Below, one piece after another: positions 1-11,389 of a stretch of DNA of 64,000 nucleotides (the first letter of the stretch is position 1; each line of letters begins with the position of its first letter). The notes under the pieces were generated by a model. That model was given only the letters and a program-made list of their open reading frames with translations, was not told the origin of the DNA and did not search any database. Origin of the DNA: Roridomyces roridus. Lineage: Eukaryota; Basidiomycota; Agaricomycetes; Agaricales; Mycenaceae. Location of the stretch: positions 62,001-126,000 of the forward strand of contig JARKIF010000017.1 in the NCBI GenBank assembly GCA_029378245.1, in the 5' to 3' direction. A program made the translations under genes and the position numbers.

Positions 1-926
1 AAATTGCCGCCAATGACGAGAACATGAAACGACGAGAAGAAAAGAAGATTGAACTTCTCACGGTTCCGAGACACGGATCACATCCATGGTCACGGGACGG
101 ATGTTCAAAAGTAGATTCACACGGTTGGAAAGAAAGTACGCCATTATCATGAGGAGACAACTGTGTTCCTTGACGTACCGAAAAACAAGACGGCTTGAAG
201 AAACCAGGCTTGGGTATTATCTGAGATCGATACATCAGATTTACCTAACAGCAACTCGGAAACCAGGGTTCGATTCCTCGAGTTTGCATGGCGCTTCGAA
301 ATCCTGTCTTTCTGCACAAGTAGAAACAATGTGACGATGGTATGTAATTGAAAGCACGAATGTCGAGATGCTAAATGGCTCGATTCCTAGATTTCGGATT
401 CCTCGCATTGTTGGTACCCAATTGCAAGACCGCTTTGCCCCGAGGCTTGTTCGAGAAACTCAGTACTCAGTACTCCGTCCTCATGGTTTACGTAAATTTT
501 TGTGAGTGTTGTGCTTGCGGTGCTCAACTCAAGTTTCAAACCCAGCACTGAACCTGGCCCCTCACCAGAGCTCAGATACCTATAGCGATAGAATCCATCG
601 TATTCGTCCACTTGACACGAGTTCGAGTCTCTGGCTGGTGATTCGACAGCCTGAGTGGCCGGCACGAGTAACTGTTTCTTCCTCCTTCGAAGCTTGAGCA
701 GAGCAACGAGACTCGGGCAGATACTTATCTGCAAAAAAAATGATCTTAACTTTGTATACATTCTACAGACACAAGTGCTGATTTTATGTTCAAGCCGGAA
801 CAAGAAACGAGAAGAAGAGAGCGTAAAAATGAGTGCAGCCAGAGAAGAGAGACCGAGGTAACGAGGTAACGAGCGTATGTGTGAGTATCAGTCTGAGCAG
901 AGAACTTCTACGATGGGCAAGCAGAT
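1..926. other. No supported gene
   Basis: Only short overlapping frames without recognisable motifs occur here. The right end is the 3' flank of the minus-strand proline-rich gene. A B-box-like string (GGTTCGATTCC) near 270 lacks the rest of a tRNA. Confidence 0.5.
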
Positions 927-2040
927 CTAGCGCCGGAACATCCGCTTGAAAAGCGACTGCGACTTGACGCGCTCTTCGGCGTGGGGAGGGTAGGTGTACG
1001 TGTACGTGTGGTTCGCGAGCATCTGGGACTACACGCACATCGTCAGCATCAACACGACAGAAGAGAAGGAGACTCACAGCAGTGCCATTGGGTGCCTGAT
1101 ACTGCGCAGGCGAAACGAAATCAGGTATCGGTGGACGGGCCTGCTGCGCACGGTGGGCAGTCGATCCGGGCGGGGCACCGTAAAGCATGGCAGAAGAATG
1201 TGCCGCACGGGGTTGGGCGTACAAGGCCGGCGGGTTGGGATGAGGTTGGATGTATTGCTGATGCTGCATTGGAAGCGGGGGCACGGGCATCGACTCCTGT
1301 GCTTGCTGATAATACCTCGCCTTGAGCGTCGCAGAGGACTTTGCCTTCCTCGTCGTCGACGTCGGTCCATGGACAGCCGGGGCACGATGCAAATCCGACC
1401 TCCCACGCACGTCTTGATTCAGCCCGTACGCAGCGAGGATGGGCAAGGCCGGGGCGGGCTCGGTGGGGTGCGTGAGGAACGTGTGCTCGGGTGGCGGGCC
1501 GCTGTACATGCCGTTCATGTACGCGCCATTGGAAGGCGGGAGGGGAGCAGCAGCACCAGGAGGAAGGGCTGGCATTGCAGCACCGCCATGGATGTTGCGA
1601 CGCGCGCTGTTGGAGGATTTAGCACGCTTCCGCTGGACATGGTCTGGGAGTGCGAGAGCCTCAGGAACGGGATGGGGGTTGCGTGCGAAAGGTTCGAGGT
1701 TCCTGGCGGGTACCTCGAGTGTCTGCAGCGTGTTGTGTGCCAGATTCAACGTCAACGGCGGGGGACGATGCTTGACTTTGGTGGCATGATGCACTTCGTA
1801 CGAGGGGAAGGGAGGCCCAGCAGCCTGCATCTGACCGTGATGAGGAAGGGGTGGGACGGGCTCGGTGGGGTAAGCCGATCTCTTCTGACGAGGAAGGCTT
1901 TTCGAACGAGGCGCTGGAGTCGGTGGGGTGTTTAGGTGACATGGACGCGACCGAGACGTCTCGTGAGTCCAGTCCTTGATACGCGACTGCGTGGCCATGT
2001 AGCTTTTGTAGGCTTCGGGAGAGTAGTCGTACTCGGACAT
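927..2040 (-). CDS. Proline-rich conserved fungal protein, 354 aa, one intron
   Basis: The model is complement(927..1028,1078..2040). The start is the ATG opening MSEYDYSPEAY; the open frame runs further upstream but loses compositional character there. The 49-nt intron (1029..1077) has a GTGAGT donor and a TAG acceptor. Removing it joins the frame to a short basic C-terminus ending SLFKRMFRR, which looks far more natural than reading through. The body is low-complexity, with Pro, Ala, His and Gln clusters, basic SKSLPRQKR-type patches, and no membrane segment or enzyme motif. It is probably a disordered nuclear or scaffold-type protein. The N-terminal tyrosine-rich block resembles a conserved basidiomycete hypothetical family, but that is from memory. 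The function is unknown. Confidence 0.75.
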
Positions 2041-4331
2041 TGGCTGCGTGCGGATGAGCTCGGAAACAATGCCACGAACGAAGAGAACGTACGGGGAGAG
2101 ATAGATAGCTGGAAGACAGGAGAGTCGCAGAGAGCAGAGGCAGCGAGCGGTGTAAAATCTGGACGCGGTTATAGAGCCCGCCTCTTTGGCCGGTGGCGTC
2201 GTTCCTTTGTCGTGGTGATGGCGGAGAATGTACTCAATTAAGTGTGGCCCGAGCGCATGAATGTGTGACGAACAAAGCAAGCCGGCCCAAGCGATCCTGG
2301 AACGTCGTTGTGGAAGGGGCGGCGGGCTACGATAGGCATCCCGCCTGCCGGCATAGACGCGATTAATATTCGCTTGGGTGTACGGGGTGTGTGGTGAAGC
2401 GCGCCGTTTACGTCGAGATGCACATAGAAAGTGCATCAGACTTAAGACAAAGCGTTCAAGATATGTTTCGTGAGGGTCCCTGCGTCGCCACCGGTCAACA
2501 GTCAGGCCTGATCGACAACGGAAGGAGTCGCCACGCACCCGTTCCATCCAAGCGGAGATCGATCGCACTGTCTGAGGGTCCCTCGTGCCGTTAGACCCAG
2601 AGGTGACGCGAAAGAAACCGAGCATCATCCACACTTCGGATAGCAGTAGACACAGTGGGCGGGCAGCTCTATGCAATCCTCCGCATTCCCAACCACCCGC
2701 ACATTCACGGCCTATCGCCTTGTCTTGTAAGTAAGCACATTCCATTGTGGCCGGTGAAAGGAAAGAAGGGGTACGTAAGTGGTAGCCGACCCGCGGATCA
2801 ATGGATCAAGCCACTCTTGCTTCCTTACCACCTTCCCCTGCAATTCAACGGCTCTCAGTTTCCGCCAGCTCGGCGCAGTCGTAGTTTTGGTGGAGGCATA
2901 AATAGCAACAATATTGTACCGGTGTCGTGTGGCCTCGCCAAGCACGTATCCGTCGAACAGGATTACAGGGTTCGACTCCTTGATCCTCTGTTTTCTGTTG
3001 CTTCTTCTTTGCCCAGTAAACATCCTGGGAACCACGCAGGAAAGATGTGTCAGCCAACATCGTATCCAAAATGGGAATTCCCATCGTTATGCATTGTTCT
3101 CTCAGGAGAAATCTACGTACATGGCAGAATGGTAAAAGAAATGACCGAGGTGAACCTGGCATTCCCATCACTGGAGTCGAACCAGGTAATGATTGCCCGC
3201 GGTCTGCATAGTATCGAGTGAGAAGAGGCGCTTCACAGTCTTAACTCCGCTACCTACTCAACAATTTCACCTCCGAGCTCACAATCCACCGTCTTCCAGC
3301 ACCGCGTTATTCCGCGACTTCCTGATTGCTCCCTTGACCAATAATAGCCCACACGGTCATGTGCCCTAACCCTTGTAAGTGGCGTCAACTTGAAGAACTT
3401 GTCTTTATCACAGCCTATCAATCTGAACAGGCATCAAGCCATGTTCAACATGGAGGTCTCGGTTTACCCTAGGCATGTCGAAGTTACGGGCCCTCCCGCT
3501 GATTTTTGTGCGCGTTAAATTTACATAGCAAGCAGTAATGTCCATGAAGTATTTCATTTTGTAGCGGCTGCTCAGGAGTCGGGCCAGGTGACTTGTAGAT
3601 GAAGAAATGTCCGAGAAACAAGTCCTCAGTACGCACACCTCTTCCTCCTTGGCTGCCGACAGAGCTAACACCCGACGTCGCCGACTATTTTAATCTTGTA
3701 CAGCCGTCGAATGTCGCCGATTCGGAGTTCAGTCAACCTGGAGCGAAAAATAGTACCCCGTCGAACCCTTCAATCGCAACCGATCCCGCTTTTTTGACGT
3801 GACATACGCCCATTTGTATGCGCGGCGCTCCGTCTGTGGTCACCAGCCCCGACGACAGAGTCTCGACGCTCGACCGATCCACACATTTCCTCGAAGTCAC
3901 CGTTCGTCCCCGGGCGGGCAACTGCTCCGTCTGCGGTCACCAGGCCTAGGTACTAACATGGGGGTCTCCACTGATCCAGTGTCCACGTTCGCGCCTCGAA
4001 GTGACCGTTCATGCCCGGCATTGCACATTGCAGCGTAGAGAATATTCGTAGAGTAGTATCCCGTCCGTGCAGGATATATCTTGCACTGTTGGAGACGGAA
4101 AACGAAGCGTTTATTTTACGTAGTCTTGCCTATCGTCGTTCTTTGACCCTGGGCAGTTGGCGGTGAAAATCCGTCCACGACGATTTGCATAAATCTCGTA
4201 CAGCCGCCCGCGGACATCACCCGGTGAGAGCGTGTCAACGATTTTAGTTCACGTCTTACAGAGTGAAAATAGCACAGTGTTCGACGCTGGTGATGGGCCA
4301 TGGGAGCGGAATACAACGGAGTCCTGTTGAG
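2041..4331. other. Intergenic region, no supported gene
   Basis: Frames here are short and compositionally random. It contains a diverged tandem duplication at about 3829-4022. From about 4135 onward the sequence is shared with the upstream region of the second D-amino-acid oxidase gene. Confidence 0.5.
3829..4022. repeat. Diverged tandem duplication, unit about 97 bp
   Basis: Two adjacent units begin CTCCGTCTG(T/C)GGTCACCAG (3829 and about 3926). Both end near CTCGAAGT(C/G)ACCGTTC followed by CCCGGGC or CCCGGCA. The middles have diverged. No coding function is seen. Confidence 0.5.
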
Positions 4332-4338
4332 TATATAA
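4332..4338 (+). promoter_or_regulatory. TATA box of D-amino-acid oxidase copy 1
   Basis: TATATAA lies 90 bases before the ATG at 4428, inside a block of about 200 bp conserved with the promoter of copy 2. The match includes the pyrimidine-rich leader just before the start codon. The spacing fits a TATA element with a leader of roughly 60 nt. Confidence 0.6.
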
Positions 4339-4427
4339 CCTGGGTCTCTTCGACTCTGGATACCTCAGACAATCCACATCCTTCACTCCAACTCACCTCA
4401 TCCCCCTCGTCTTCTCGGTAATTCAAC

Positions 4428-5860
4428 ATGTTCAACAACCATCAATCCTACACCAGTTCGTCTCCTCCGCTAGTTTCTTGCATCCCACTGACCATTGTTC
4501 AGACGAACATTCGGTAACGAGTCACCTCCACCGTGCAGAGAAGCAGGCAGCCCAAACCCAACAATCTCCACACCGCACCCCTGCCGAGCGCTACAACACG
4601 AACCACAAGCTCGTCATGAACGAGAACATCACGCCGCACCCTCAACGCCTCATCCAGCCGCAGGCAGACTCCCCCCGCATTCTCATCGTTGGCGCGGGTG
4701 TCATCGGTCTCGTCACCGCGTGGGCCTTGCTCGACAAGGGGTACAAAGTCACTGTCCTTTCTAAAGGATGGGCCAACGTAGGCCAAAACCACGGCGACCG
4801 ACTCACCTCTCAGATTGCCGGTGCGCTCTGGGAGTTCCCGCCGGCTGTGTGCGGTTCGCACATCGACGCTGTCTCGCTCGAGTATTCGAAGCATTGGTGC
4901 ATGACGGCGTACTGGGCGTGGAAGCAGATCGCTGACGATGCCGGCCTATCTCGCGAGGCAGGAGTTCGCATGACCCAGTCGAATTTCTTCTTCCCCCAGC
5001 GACTTTCGGATGAAAACGACAAATGCCAGAAATTGCTGAACAAGATGATGGAGATCGCGGGGAGCGGTGTAGAGGGGTTCCGGCACGCAGGTGCGAAGCT
5101 GGCCGAGGAGCGGGGCGTGAACCCCAAATACGAGGGCGGTATCGTGGACGGATACGAGTTGTCCGTCCCCGTCATTGACACCGACCTGGCTATGCATTGG
5201 TTGACGAATTTGGTGTTGTCCAAAGGAGCGACGATGACGACGCGGACCATCGAGAAGGACCTTCTCCTGGTGGAACAAGACCTTCGCAACGAGTTCCACG
5301 CTGACGCCATCGTCAATGCCACTGGGCTCCACGGTGGTGCCCTTTCAGGCGACGACTCGTGCTCCCCACTCCGCGGCGCACTCCTCCGCGTCGTCAACGA
5401 CGGTACCACTTTTCCCAAAGTCAACGCCGCGCTCTCCATCAGCGCAGACGTTTCTGAGGACAACGAAATCATCTTCATTGTCCCTCGTACCGACAACATC
5501 CTGCTCATCGGCGGTATCGCGCAGGACAACCAGTGGGATCTGGACCTTACGCTCGACACTCCCGTCGTTCAACGCATGCGCCAGCGGGCAAACGAGTTCC
5601 TCCCCGGGTTGAAGAACGCCAAATTGGACCCCGCGTACCCGCTCGCACAGGGACTGCGCCCTGCTCGGTCGAAGAATGTCCGAGTGGAAAGGGAGTTGAG
5701 GCGTTCGGAGGGTGCTGAATCGTCCAGTCGGATTGTCCATTGCTACGGACACGGCGGGTCGGGATGGAGCTTGTCGTTCGGATGCGCGGCGGACGTGATC
5801 GACTTGCTCGACGAGGCGATAGAAGGCAAAGAGCCAGAGCCGATGAACTATCGCATTTAG
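4428..5860 (+). CDS. FAD-dependent D-amino-acid oxidase, copy 1, 461 aa
   Basis: The model is join(4428..4455,4503..5860). A tiny first exon (ATG plus 25 nt) is joined by a 47-nt intron to a long second exon. The inverted copy at 54-55.6 kb keeps the same exon, splice sites and frame, which supports this start over the internal ATG at 4617. The protein has an N-terminal FAD Rossmann motif (GAGVIGLVTAWALL), a GLRPAR substrate-Arg region and a C-terminal VHCYGHGGSGWSLSFGCA stretch matching the DAO-family signature at all but one position. Family members oxidise D-amino acids to 2-oxo acids, ammonia and H2O2. The C-terminus (MNYRI) is not a classical peroxisomal SKL signal. The nearby F-box gene is convergent. 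The main uncertainty is substrate preference; a D-aspartate oxidase-like specificity is also possible. Confidence 0.9.
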
Positions 5861-6213
5861 ACTGTTAGAGTATTGTTTCCAAGATAGAAATCCTCAGGGC
5901 TGTTGTATTGTATAACATATTTATCTTGCTGAAACCCCACCGGGAGGACGTATGACGCGCCAGTTAGAACCGGGTAAAAGCCGGGAGCGGATCGTGAATG
6001 GCTGGAGTAGGGCTGAGAACCAAGCAGTCAAGAAACGGTGAGCAGTCTTAGAAACCCAAAGCCTCGAGGTGGTGGGCGAAAGCAAGAAATGACTTGGCAT
6101 CTCCGGCATGATGCCTTCTTGTTGATGATCAGTCCATCGAAAGAGGCATGTATTAAGCAAGAGACCAATCGTAGGTCGAGAAAGGGAAGAGATACCTACG
6201 ATATTTTCCACTT
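5861..6213. other. 3' flank between convergent genes
   Basis: The first 70-80 bases after the oxidase stop (a block around AGATAGAAATCCTCAGGGC) are also found after copy 2, so the duplicated unit includes the 3' UTR. No gene was seen in the remainder. Confidence 0.5.
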
Positions 6214-7495
6214 CTAGTCTTCTACGACATCTTCCTCACCACGTTCCAAAACATCCAAACAAACGCGCTCATCAATCGACGGCTTCAAACGACGTAGCTC
6301 CTGCACGGCACTAACCGGTAAGACAAGCTCGACGTCCTTCAGCACGGCTCTGTCCCGCGACTCCATCATCTCCAACATCGCCGCCTCCCGGAAAAAATAG
6401 TGCCCCACGACGCGAAGTTTAGCCAACTTCGGAACCAACCCAGCTCCATTGCGCAGGGTGAGCGCCTCGAAAAACCTATCCGTGATCATAGTCGGGATGA
6501 GACCGTGCTCGATTACGAGGCACTCGAGCCCCGGTGTTTGCTTGAGTATGTCGAGCAACTCTCCCACGCGAACACGGCAGTGTCGGAGCGCCAGGTGCGT
6601 CAGGGGGCACTGTGAGCGCGCCAATAGTGCTTCGAGTCGAGCGGGAGCAGCGAGGCAAGCAATATCAAGCCTTGCCAGTGCAGGTGCGGAGTAACGGTCA
6701 AGCAGTCGCCAAACGAGCTCATCCTGGCCGTACTTTTCGACACGCACGAATTGCCAGCAGGTGAGATGTGGTAGGATCTGCTCTCCGGCGGGGTGGTGGG
6801 ACGACCTTCCGCGGAAATCCTCCAAGGCCAAGAGGACGACAGTCAGAGTTAGAAAGGTCGATGGACTTCTGGGAGCATTGTTCGAGGTCATGGCCCGGGA
6901 TGCGGAGTACGCGCAGCTTGGGGGCGATATCAAAGTGGTAAATCCGGGCGATATCAAAGTGGTAAATCCGGGCGAAAGCAGTCCGGCGTATTGTAGAGAG
7001 TGGAGCCGCATCGATGAAATGTAAGACCTCAAGCTGCGAAAGTCTGCCTCGGAGCACTGACAAATCAATTCTGGTCCAGTTGGAGCCAACAAATGACAGA
7101 GCGTATATCCGCTCCGCATTCACTGTCAGTAGGGTCAAGATGTGCTCGATTTGGTCTGAGTGCCGTGTTTGATCGATGGTGGAGATGAGTCGCAGAGACA
7201 GGGGCGAGTCGCGCGATTCCTCGAAGTGCAGCTCTATCAACTTCACAGCGGGTGGGCCGCCAAAGAAGTCGACCGCAAATGTCGCCCAGAGTGAGGGCTG
7301 CTGGTATACAGCCGTCCTCCACTCCTTGCAGACGCAAGCGACGATGAGCGACAAAGCGCGGGGGTTGTCTCCAACCACGAGGTGGAAGATGGCTATAAGG
7401 ATGTCGTAGGAGAGGATTCGGATATGTGGGACGCCCGACGCCGGCGTCAAGGACGTGGGCTCAGTGTTGCCGGGGTCTCCTCGGGTAGAGCTCAT
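6214..7495 (-). CDS. F-box-like / LRR-like protein, two frames, junction unresolved
   Basis: The gene starts at the ATG of MSSTRGDPGNTEP (7495). The N-terminal part has an F-box-like segment: IRILSYDILIAIFHLVV, then CKEWRTAVYQQPSLWA. The C-terminal part, in another frame, has leucine-rich strings such as CPLTHLALRHCRVRVGELL and ends ERGEEDVVED. The frames switch near 6790-6900. Either an intron that I cannot fix (several GT/AG pairs are possible) or a one-base frameshift explains this. A 24-bp in-frame tandem duplication (6925-6972) repeats ARIYHFDI. F-box proteins usually act as substrate adaptors of SCF ubiquitin ligases; that role is inferred from the family. A degenerate relative of the C-terminal part lies at 57.4-57.6 kb. 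Confidence 0.55.
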
Positions 7496-7823
7496 GCTGT
7501 TTGGACACTGTGGGGTGAATGAGCGTTTCGCAATGAGAATCAAGCTCTGCGCACAATGGGGCAGAGGAGAAGGAGAGGTCGATGAGTCAGCATCCGGGTA
7601 AACAACGCGTTTGATCCGTCCCGCCATCACTTCGTATCTTTTTCCCCGCTTCCATTCTCGTCGTGGCGAATTGTCGCTGCGGCCCTCCATTCTCCAATGG
7701 CCTTGTACTACCACCTGCCTTGGGTTCAGAACTCCTAGTTACCAGCTGAGATCGCTATCGCGGCTCGCCATCACGGCTCCGAAACTCGATGCATGCAGTG
7801 ACTCACTCGGCAACGCTTTCTTC
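7496..7823. other. Divergent intergenic region
   Basis: This is a 328-bp shared upstream region between the minus-strand F-box gene and the plus-strand kinase gene. No clear TATA element or other motif was seen. Confidence 0.4.
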
Positions 7824-8567
7824 ATGGTACCACCACCATTGCTCGGCGATGCAGAGGGGAAATACAGAGTCCACATCGTTGGCAACTCTGGTAAGCTGCT
7901 CACTCGACACCGCACACAGCGCTGACATTCTCAGGAACGGGCAAGGTACGTCTAGCGAGGCTCTCAACGCGCAGAGGAAAAACGTCTCTTAGAGCACGAG
8001 CGGCGAGAGGCTCGCTAATCTCCTCGGTGTCCCCTTCATCTCTCTCGATACCTACTTCTATAAATCCGGTTGGGAGGAATCGACCACCGAGGAGATGCGT
8101 GCCAACGTCGCCGAGGCGTTCGCCAACGCACCCAATGGCTGGGTCGCCGATGGAAACTACACCCGCAGACTCGGCTCTATAATCGAAGCCGCCGAAACGG
8201 ACATAATCTGTGAATCCCTATCCTTCCTCTCGTTGTGAATACTGAACCACCAGGGCTGGACCCGCCACTCTCGCTCTACCTCCCCCGCATCATCTGGCGT
8301 ACGGTCCTCCGCCTGCTACATCTCGCCCCGCAGTGCAAATCCGATTGCGATGAACGCCTTTCGACTCTGTTCTCGAAGAACAGCATCGTCTGGTGGTGCT
8401 TTTCGCAGCACTGGAATGTCCGGAAGCGCGAGGGCGAGAAGATGCAGAAAATCGGCGTCGATATCGGCACCGACGTTGGCGGGCGGAAGATGCGCAGGCT
8501 TGGAGGCTGGGGAGGCGAGTTGGAGAGGTGGTTTGCGGATGTGGCAAAGATGGTTCAGAGCAAGTAG
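7824..8567 (+). CDS. P-loop kinase (adenylate-kinase/FlaR-like), 202 aa, four exons
   Basis: The model is join(7824..7890,7935..7945,7993..8209,8254..8567), with introns of 44, 47 and 44 nt. The second exon is only 11 nt (GAACGGGCAAG). It completes the Walker A loop GNSGTGKST, which is absent without it, so the microexon is strongly supported. Other marks are FISLDTYFYKSGW, WVADGNYTRRLG, the DIIWLDPP Walker B-like segment and a basic, Gly-rich C-terminus. The length is close to the usual 200 aa for this family of small nucleoside/shikimate-kinase-like P-loop proteins. The substrate is unknown. The start is the ATG just before VPPPLLGDAEGKYRVHI. The gene is divergent from the F-box gene and is followed directly by an F-box-like pseudogene. 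Confidence 0.85.
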
Positions 8568-8719
8568 CTCGAGATTCCTGTTGGCCGCATAAGGATATAT
8601 TCTTTATGCGAAATATCCGTGAACATCCCTAAGTGGAAGTGAAATGGAGAAAAAAAGCCCAAGGCAAGATGAGGTTGATTGCCGAAATTTGATCCGAATC
8701 TTTCTTGTCCCAAACCGTC

Positions 8720-9571
8720 ATGTCGTCTCCGGTAGAGCCCAGGTTTCCGCTCGATTTGGAGAGGGAGATCTTCGAGACAGCGGCAATTTTGCGTCCAAAA
8801 ATTATCCCTTGTCTCCTGTTGGTGGCTCAGCGGGTCCGTGCTTGGTAAGCAGGCCACACCGAGAGCACTGTGCACATTCTGATGGTTTAGGCTCGAACCC
8901 ATGCTTTATCGAGTCGTATCCTTGAACGATGGCGTCGCATCCTGCCCTCCTTCGGTAGGAAACCTCCCGGCTTCCTCCGGGACGCCGTTCGGCATGTGTT
9001 CTTGGATATGCAGGTACCCACCGCGGCAGCTCAAGCAGTTCTGGAGGTGGCCACGGAAACGCAGTCTCTTGCGCTTCTGTCCTTCAATCCGAATTTCGAC
9101 TTTGAATCCCTCACCGAACCCCTTGGGAAACTGTCGAAGGTCCAGCGACTAGCGACCCACAAACTGACGCTTCCCATGTACCCGTCACTCACCCATCTCG
9201 ATCTATTCCAGTTGCCTCCCAACTTCATTGTCAGTCTTTGGCCGCAGATCGCACGCTTTCCCGCGTTAACTCATCTGGCAATCCCCTGCGACTCCGAGGT
9301 TGCCGCTGCGGACCATATACTGTCAACCTGCGAAACGATACACGTCTTGATCTTCATGAGCCAGCAAGAAACGCGGACACACGTCGACGAAGCAATTCTG
9401 TCGGACCCTGATGGCTTTCTTACCATGGGGGTGGGCAACGAGGAATACAAGCGCGATTGGGAAATCGGCGTGAGGGGTGGGGTGGACTTTTGGGCTCGGG
9501 CTGACCAATTTTTTGCCAAGAAAACGCGTGGAGAGATAGTTCCGAGTTTGTTTTCATCTCGTTTCTGCTAG
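8720..9571 (+). pseudogene. F-box-like protein pseudogene with frameshift
   Basis: Exon 1 (8720..8844) encodes an LDLEREIFE-type F-box-like helix followed by RPKIIPCLLLVAQRVRAW. A 46-nt intron (8845..8890) joins it to LEPMLYRVVSLNDGVA. At about 8935-8950 the natural frame shifts by one or two bases and continues in the frame of RKPPGFLRDAVRHVFLDMQ and the long open frame to 9571 (LTHLDLFQLPPNFIVSLWPQ, then WARADQFFAK). No intron explains the switch, so I call a frameshifted pseudogene or a sequence error. The protein resembles a large basidiomycete F-box-like family, and the C-terminus after GEIVPS looks truncated. Confidence 0.6.
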
Positions 9572-10000
9572 TATTCGGGCTGATTGAATTTGCAGGGTCT
9601 CGTCATTGGATTATTCCTGAGGACGGCATTTAACCCTCGATATCTCGTCTTGAATCAAATTCACTAAATAATGTCCAAAATCACCTCTCTCTCAACCCCT
9701 CTATGAACCTTTCCACAAATGGCGGATCGACACTCGAATCCGTCCAGCCACAGGACAAATTCAACGCCAGAAGGGGTTGCAAGTCGGTGCAAGGGGGTCT
9801 GAGGTATCGCTTGATTTTGAGGCACCAGATAAGTAGAGTCTACACCTAAGACAGCCGACCTCCGCCGGCAAAGATCAGCAACATCTGCTGATCCCCCCAC
9901 TCGCGTGGGATGAATAATAACAAGTTGGTCAAATCACGGCTGCACGGTAGACTCGCTTCCATAAGTTCCAGGATACACACTCACTCAAAACTCCCTCTCG
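9572..10000. other. Intergenic region
   Basis: No coding, RNA or repeat signal is recognised. It is the 5' flank of the acetyltransferase gene. Confidence 0.4.
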
Positions 10001-11389
10001 ATGGATTCCCCACAGGTTCTTCGGCGTATCGGTGGGTCCCCACTCCTAACCAGTGGGTATCAGCAAATTCCAACAGTTTTTATAGGTCTTATGGAACGAT
10101 TCCACATAACCAAGGCGTTTCTGGGTCTCGATACCGTCATACTCGCGTCGGCGCAGTACACCACCCAAGATGGCACGGTCCTCACCCCTGAGACCCTCTT
10201 CCCCGCACTACGCAACCTGATCGAAAGCCAGGCACCGCTTGGCTTGCAAACGATGGGCGACGAGGCTACCGCAAACGTGTCGTGGGTCCGCCTCCCCAGC
10301 GTGGATTTGTCGCGGGTGGTGGAATTTTCTGGGGAACGGGAGCTGGCGGATGCCTACGAGAGTCAACTGGCGCGGCCCATCAAAACGCAGACCGCTCTCC
10401 CGCTGTGGCGCGTCGAAGTGTTGGCCGATAATACCCTCATTTTTGCCAATCACCACGCGATTTGCGACGGCGAGAGTCTTCTATCGTTCCATATGCTTCT
10501 CCTTCGCGCGCTGCAAGAAACAAGCACCAGCACTTCCGTCGACGCCTCTCCAGTCGTGATGGTTCCCGACACCACCCTGCTCATTCCACCAGTTGAACAG
10601 CTGGTTGACGTCCGCCCCTCCTTCCTCCGGACTGTCCAAGAACTCTACGAGCATTTCGCCCCGGCTTCGTGGAGGCCCGCCCGCTTTGCCTGGAGCGGAC
10701 ACCCCACGCCGTTCAAACCGCCTCCACAAATCAACACCCATATCCGCTTCCTCACGCTCCCTAGTGCAGAATCATCCCAGCTCCTCGCCGCCTGCCGTGC
10801 CCACGGCGCCACGATCACCAGCGTCCTCTACGTCCTCGCCATCAACGTCCTCTCCCGCCTCCTCCAGTGCGATCCTTTAATGCGATACAAACACATCGCA
10901 ACGATCACCGCCATATCCCTCCGTGGCGCTGCCAACCTCCCGCGCGAGGCCATCATCGACTACCCTAGCTCTCGCACCACGTACCCACGCCTTGACCCCA
11001 TCTTCTCCTGGGCCGACGCTGCACGGGAGTCGCGCGAACTTGCGAGCATGAAAACCAGCACAGCCAAGACCGTTGGTATGCTCCGTTGGCTGTTTGGACA
11101 GTATGTGCCCTTTATGCAGGAGAAGCTTGGGACGAGGCGCGAGGCTGGGTTTACGATGTCCAATATCGGGCGGTTCGAGACGCCTGACGTCAAAGGGCGG
11201 TGGAGCGTTGGACGAACGGTGTTCGCACAGTCGGATGTGATTGTGGGGCATGCCCTTACTTTCAGTCTCACTGGTGACCCTTCTGGCGCGTTGAATTTCT
11301 CTTTTGGCTGGACGGATTCGAGTGTCGATACGCCGTTTGTTGAACAGTTTATCGAGGGGTTGAGGGAGGCGATTTTGGAGATTATTTAG
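10001..11389 (+). CDS. Alcohol O-acetyltransferase-like protein, 462 aa
   Basis: This is a single uninterrupted exon. The catalytic HHxxxDG motif of the acyl-CoA-dependent acyltransferase / condensation superfamily is visible as HHAICDG near residue 151. A C-terminal SFGWT near residue 435 stands where the DFGWG-type motif lies. N-terminal GLMERFHITKAFLGLDTVIL matches the start of the fungal AATase (Atf-like) family. Members transfer an acetyl group from acetyl-CoA to alcohols, making volatile esters; the substrate here is not predictable. The length is normal for the family, and no targeting signal or membrane helix is evident. The start ATG at 10001 is the first in frame. No other pathway gene is adjacent. 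Confidence 0.85.
   Translation: MDSPQVLRRIGGSPLLTSGYQQIPTVFIGLMERFHITKAFLGLDTVILASAQYTTQDGTVLTPETLFPALRNLIESQAPLGLQTMGDEATANVSWVRLPSVDLSRVVEFSGERELADAYESQLARPIKTQTALPLWRVEVLADNTLIFANHHAICDGESLLSFHMLLLRALQETSTSTSVDASPVVMVPDTTLLIPPVEQLVDVRPSFLRTVQELYEHFAPASWRPARFAWSGHPTPFKPPPQINTHIRFLTLPSAESSQLLAACRAHGATITSVLYVLAINVLSRLLQCDPLMRYKHIATITAISLRGAANLPREAIIDYPSSRTTYPRLDPIFSWADAARESRELASMKTSTAKTVGMLRWLFGQYVPFMQEKLGTRREAGFTMSNIGRFETPDVKGRWSVGRTVFAQSDVIVGHALTFSLTGDPSGALNFSFGWTDSSVDTPFVEQFIEGLREAILEII

Noticed and set aside
260..300. B-box-like GGTTCGATTCC
   Set aside because: T stem imperfect and no matching 5' acceptor arm.
994..1935. 313-codon plus-strand frame opposite the proline-rich gene
   Set aside because: It is a shadow of the GC-rich minus-strand gene, with Arg/Gly-rich composition typical of antisense frames.
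790..2745. 651-codon minus-strand open frame taken as one gene
   Set aside because: Only the part from the MSEYDYSPEAY Met to a GTGAGT intron looks coding. The N-terminal 230 codons and the read-through C-terminus lack character, and splicing gives a better end.
2955..3190. tRNA-like B boxes (GGTTCGACTCC at 2968 on the plus strand and near 3175 on the minus strand)
   Set aside because: No complementary acceptor stem or A box at the required distance on either strand.
4810..5559. 249-codon frame antisense to oxidase copy 1 (and its counterpart in copy 2)
   Set aside because: Antisense shadow of a highly conserved enzyme gene; it contains no motif.
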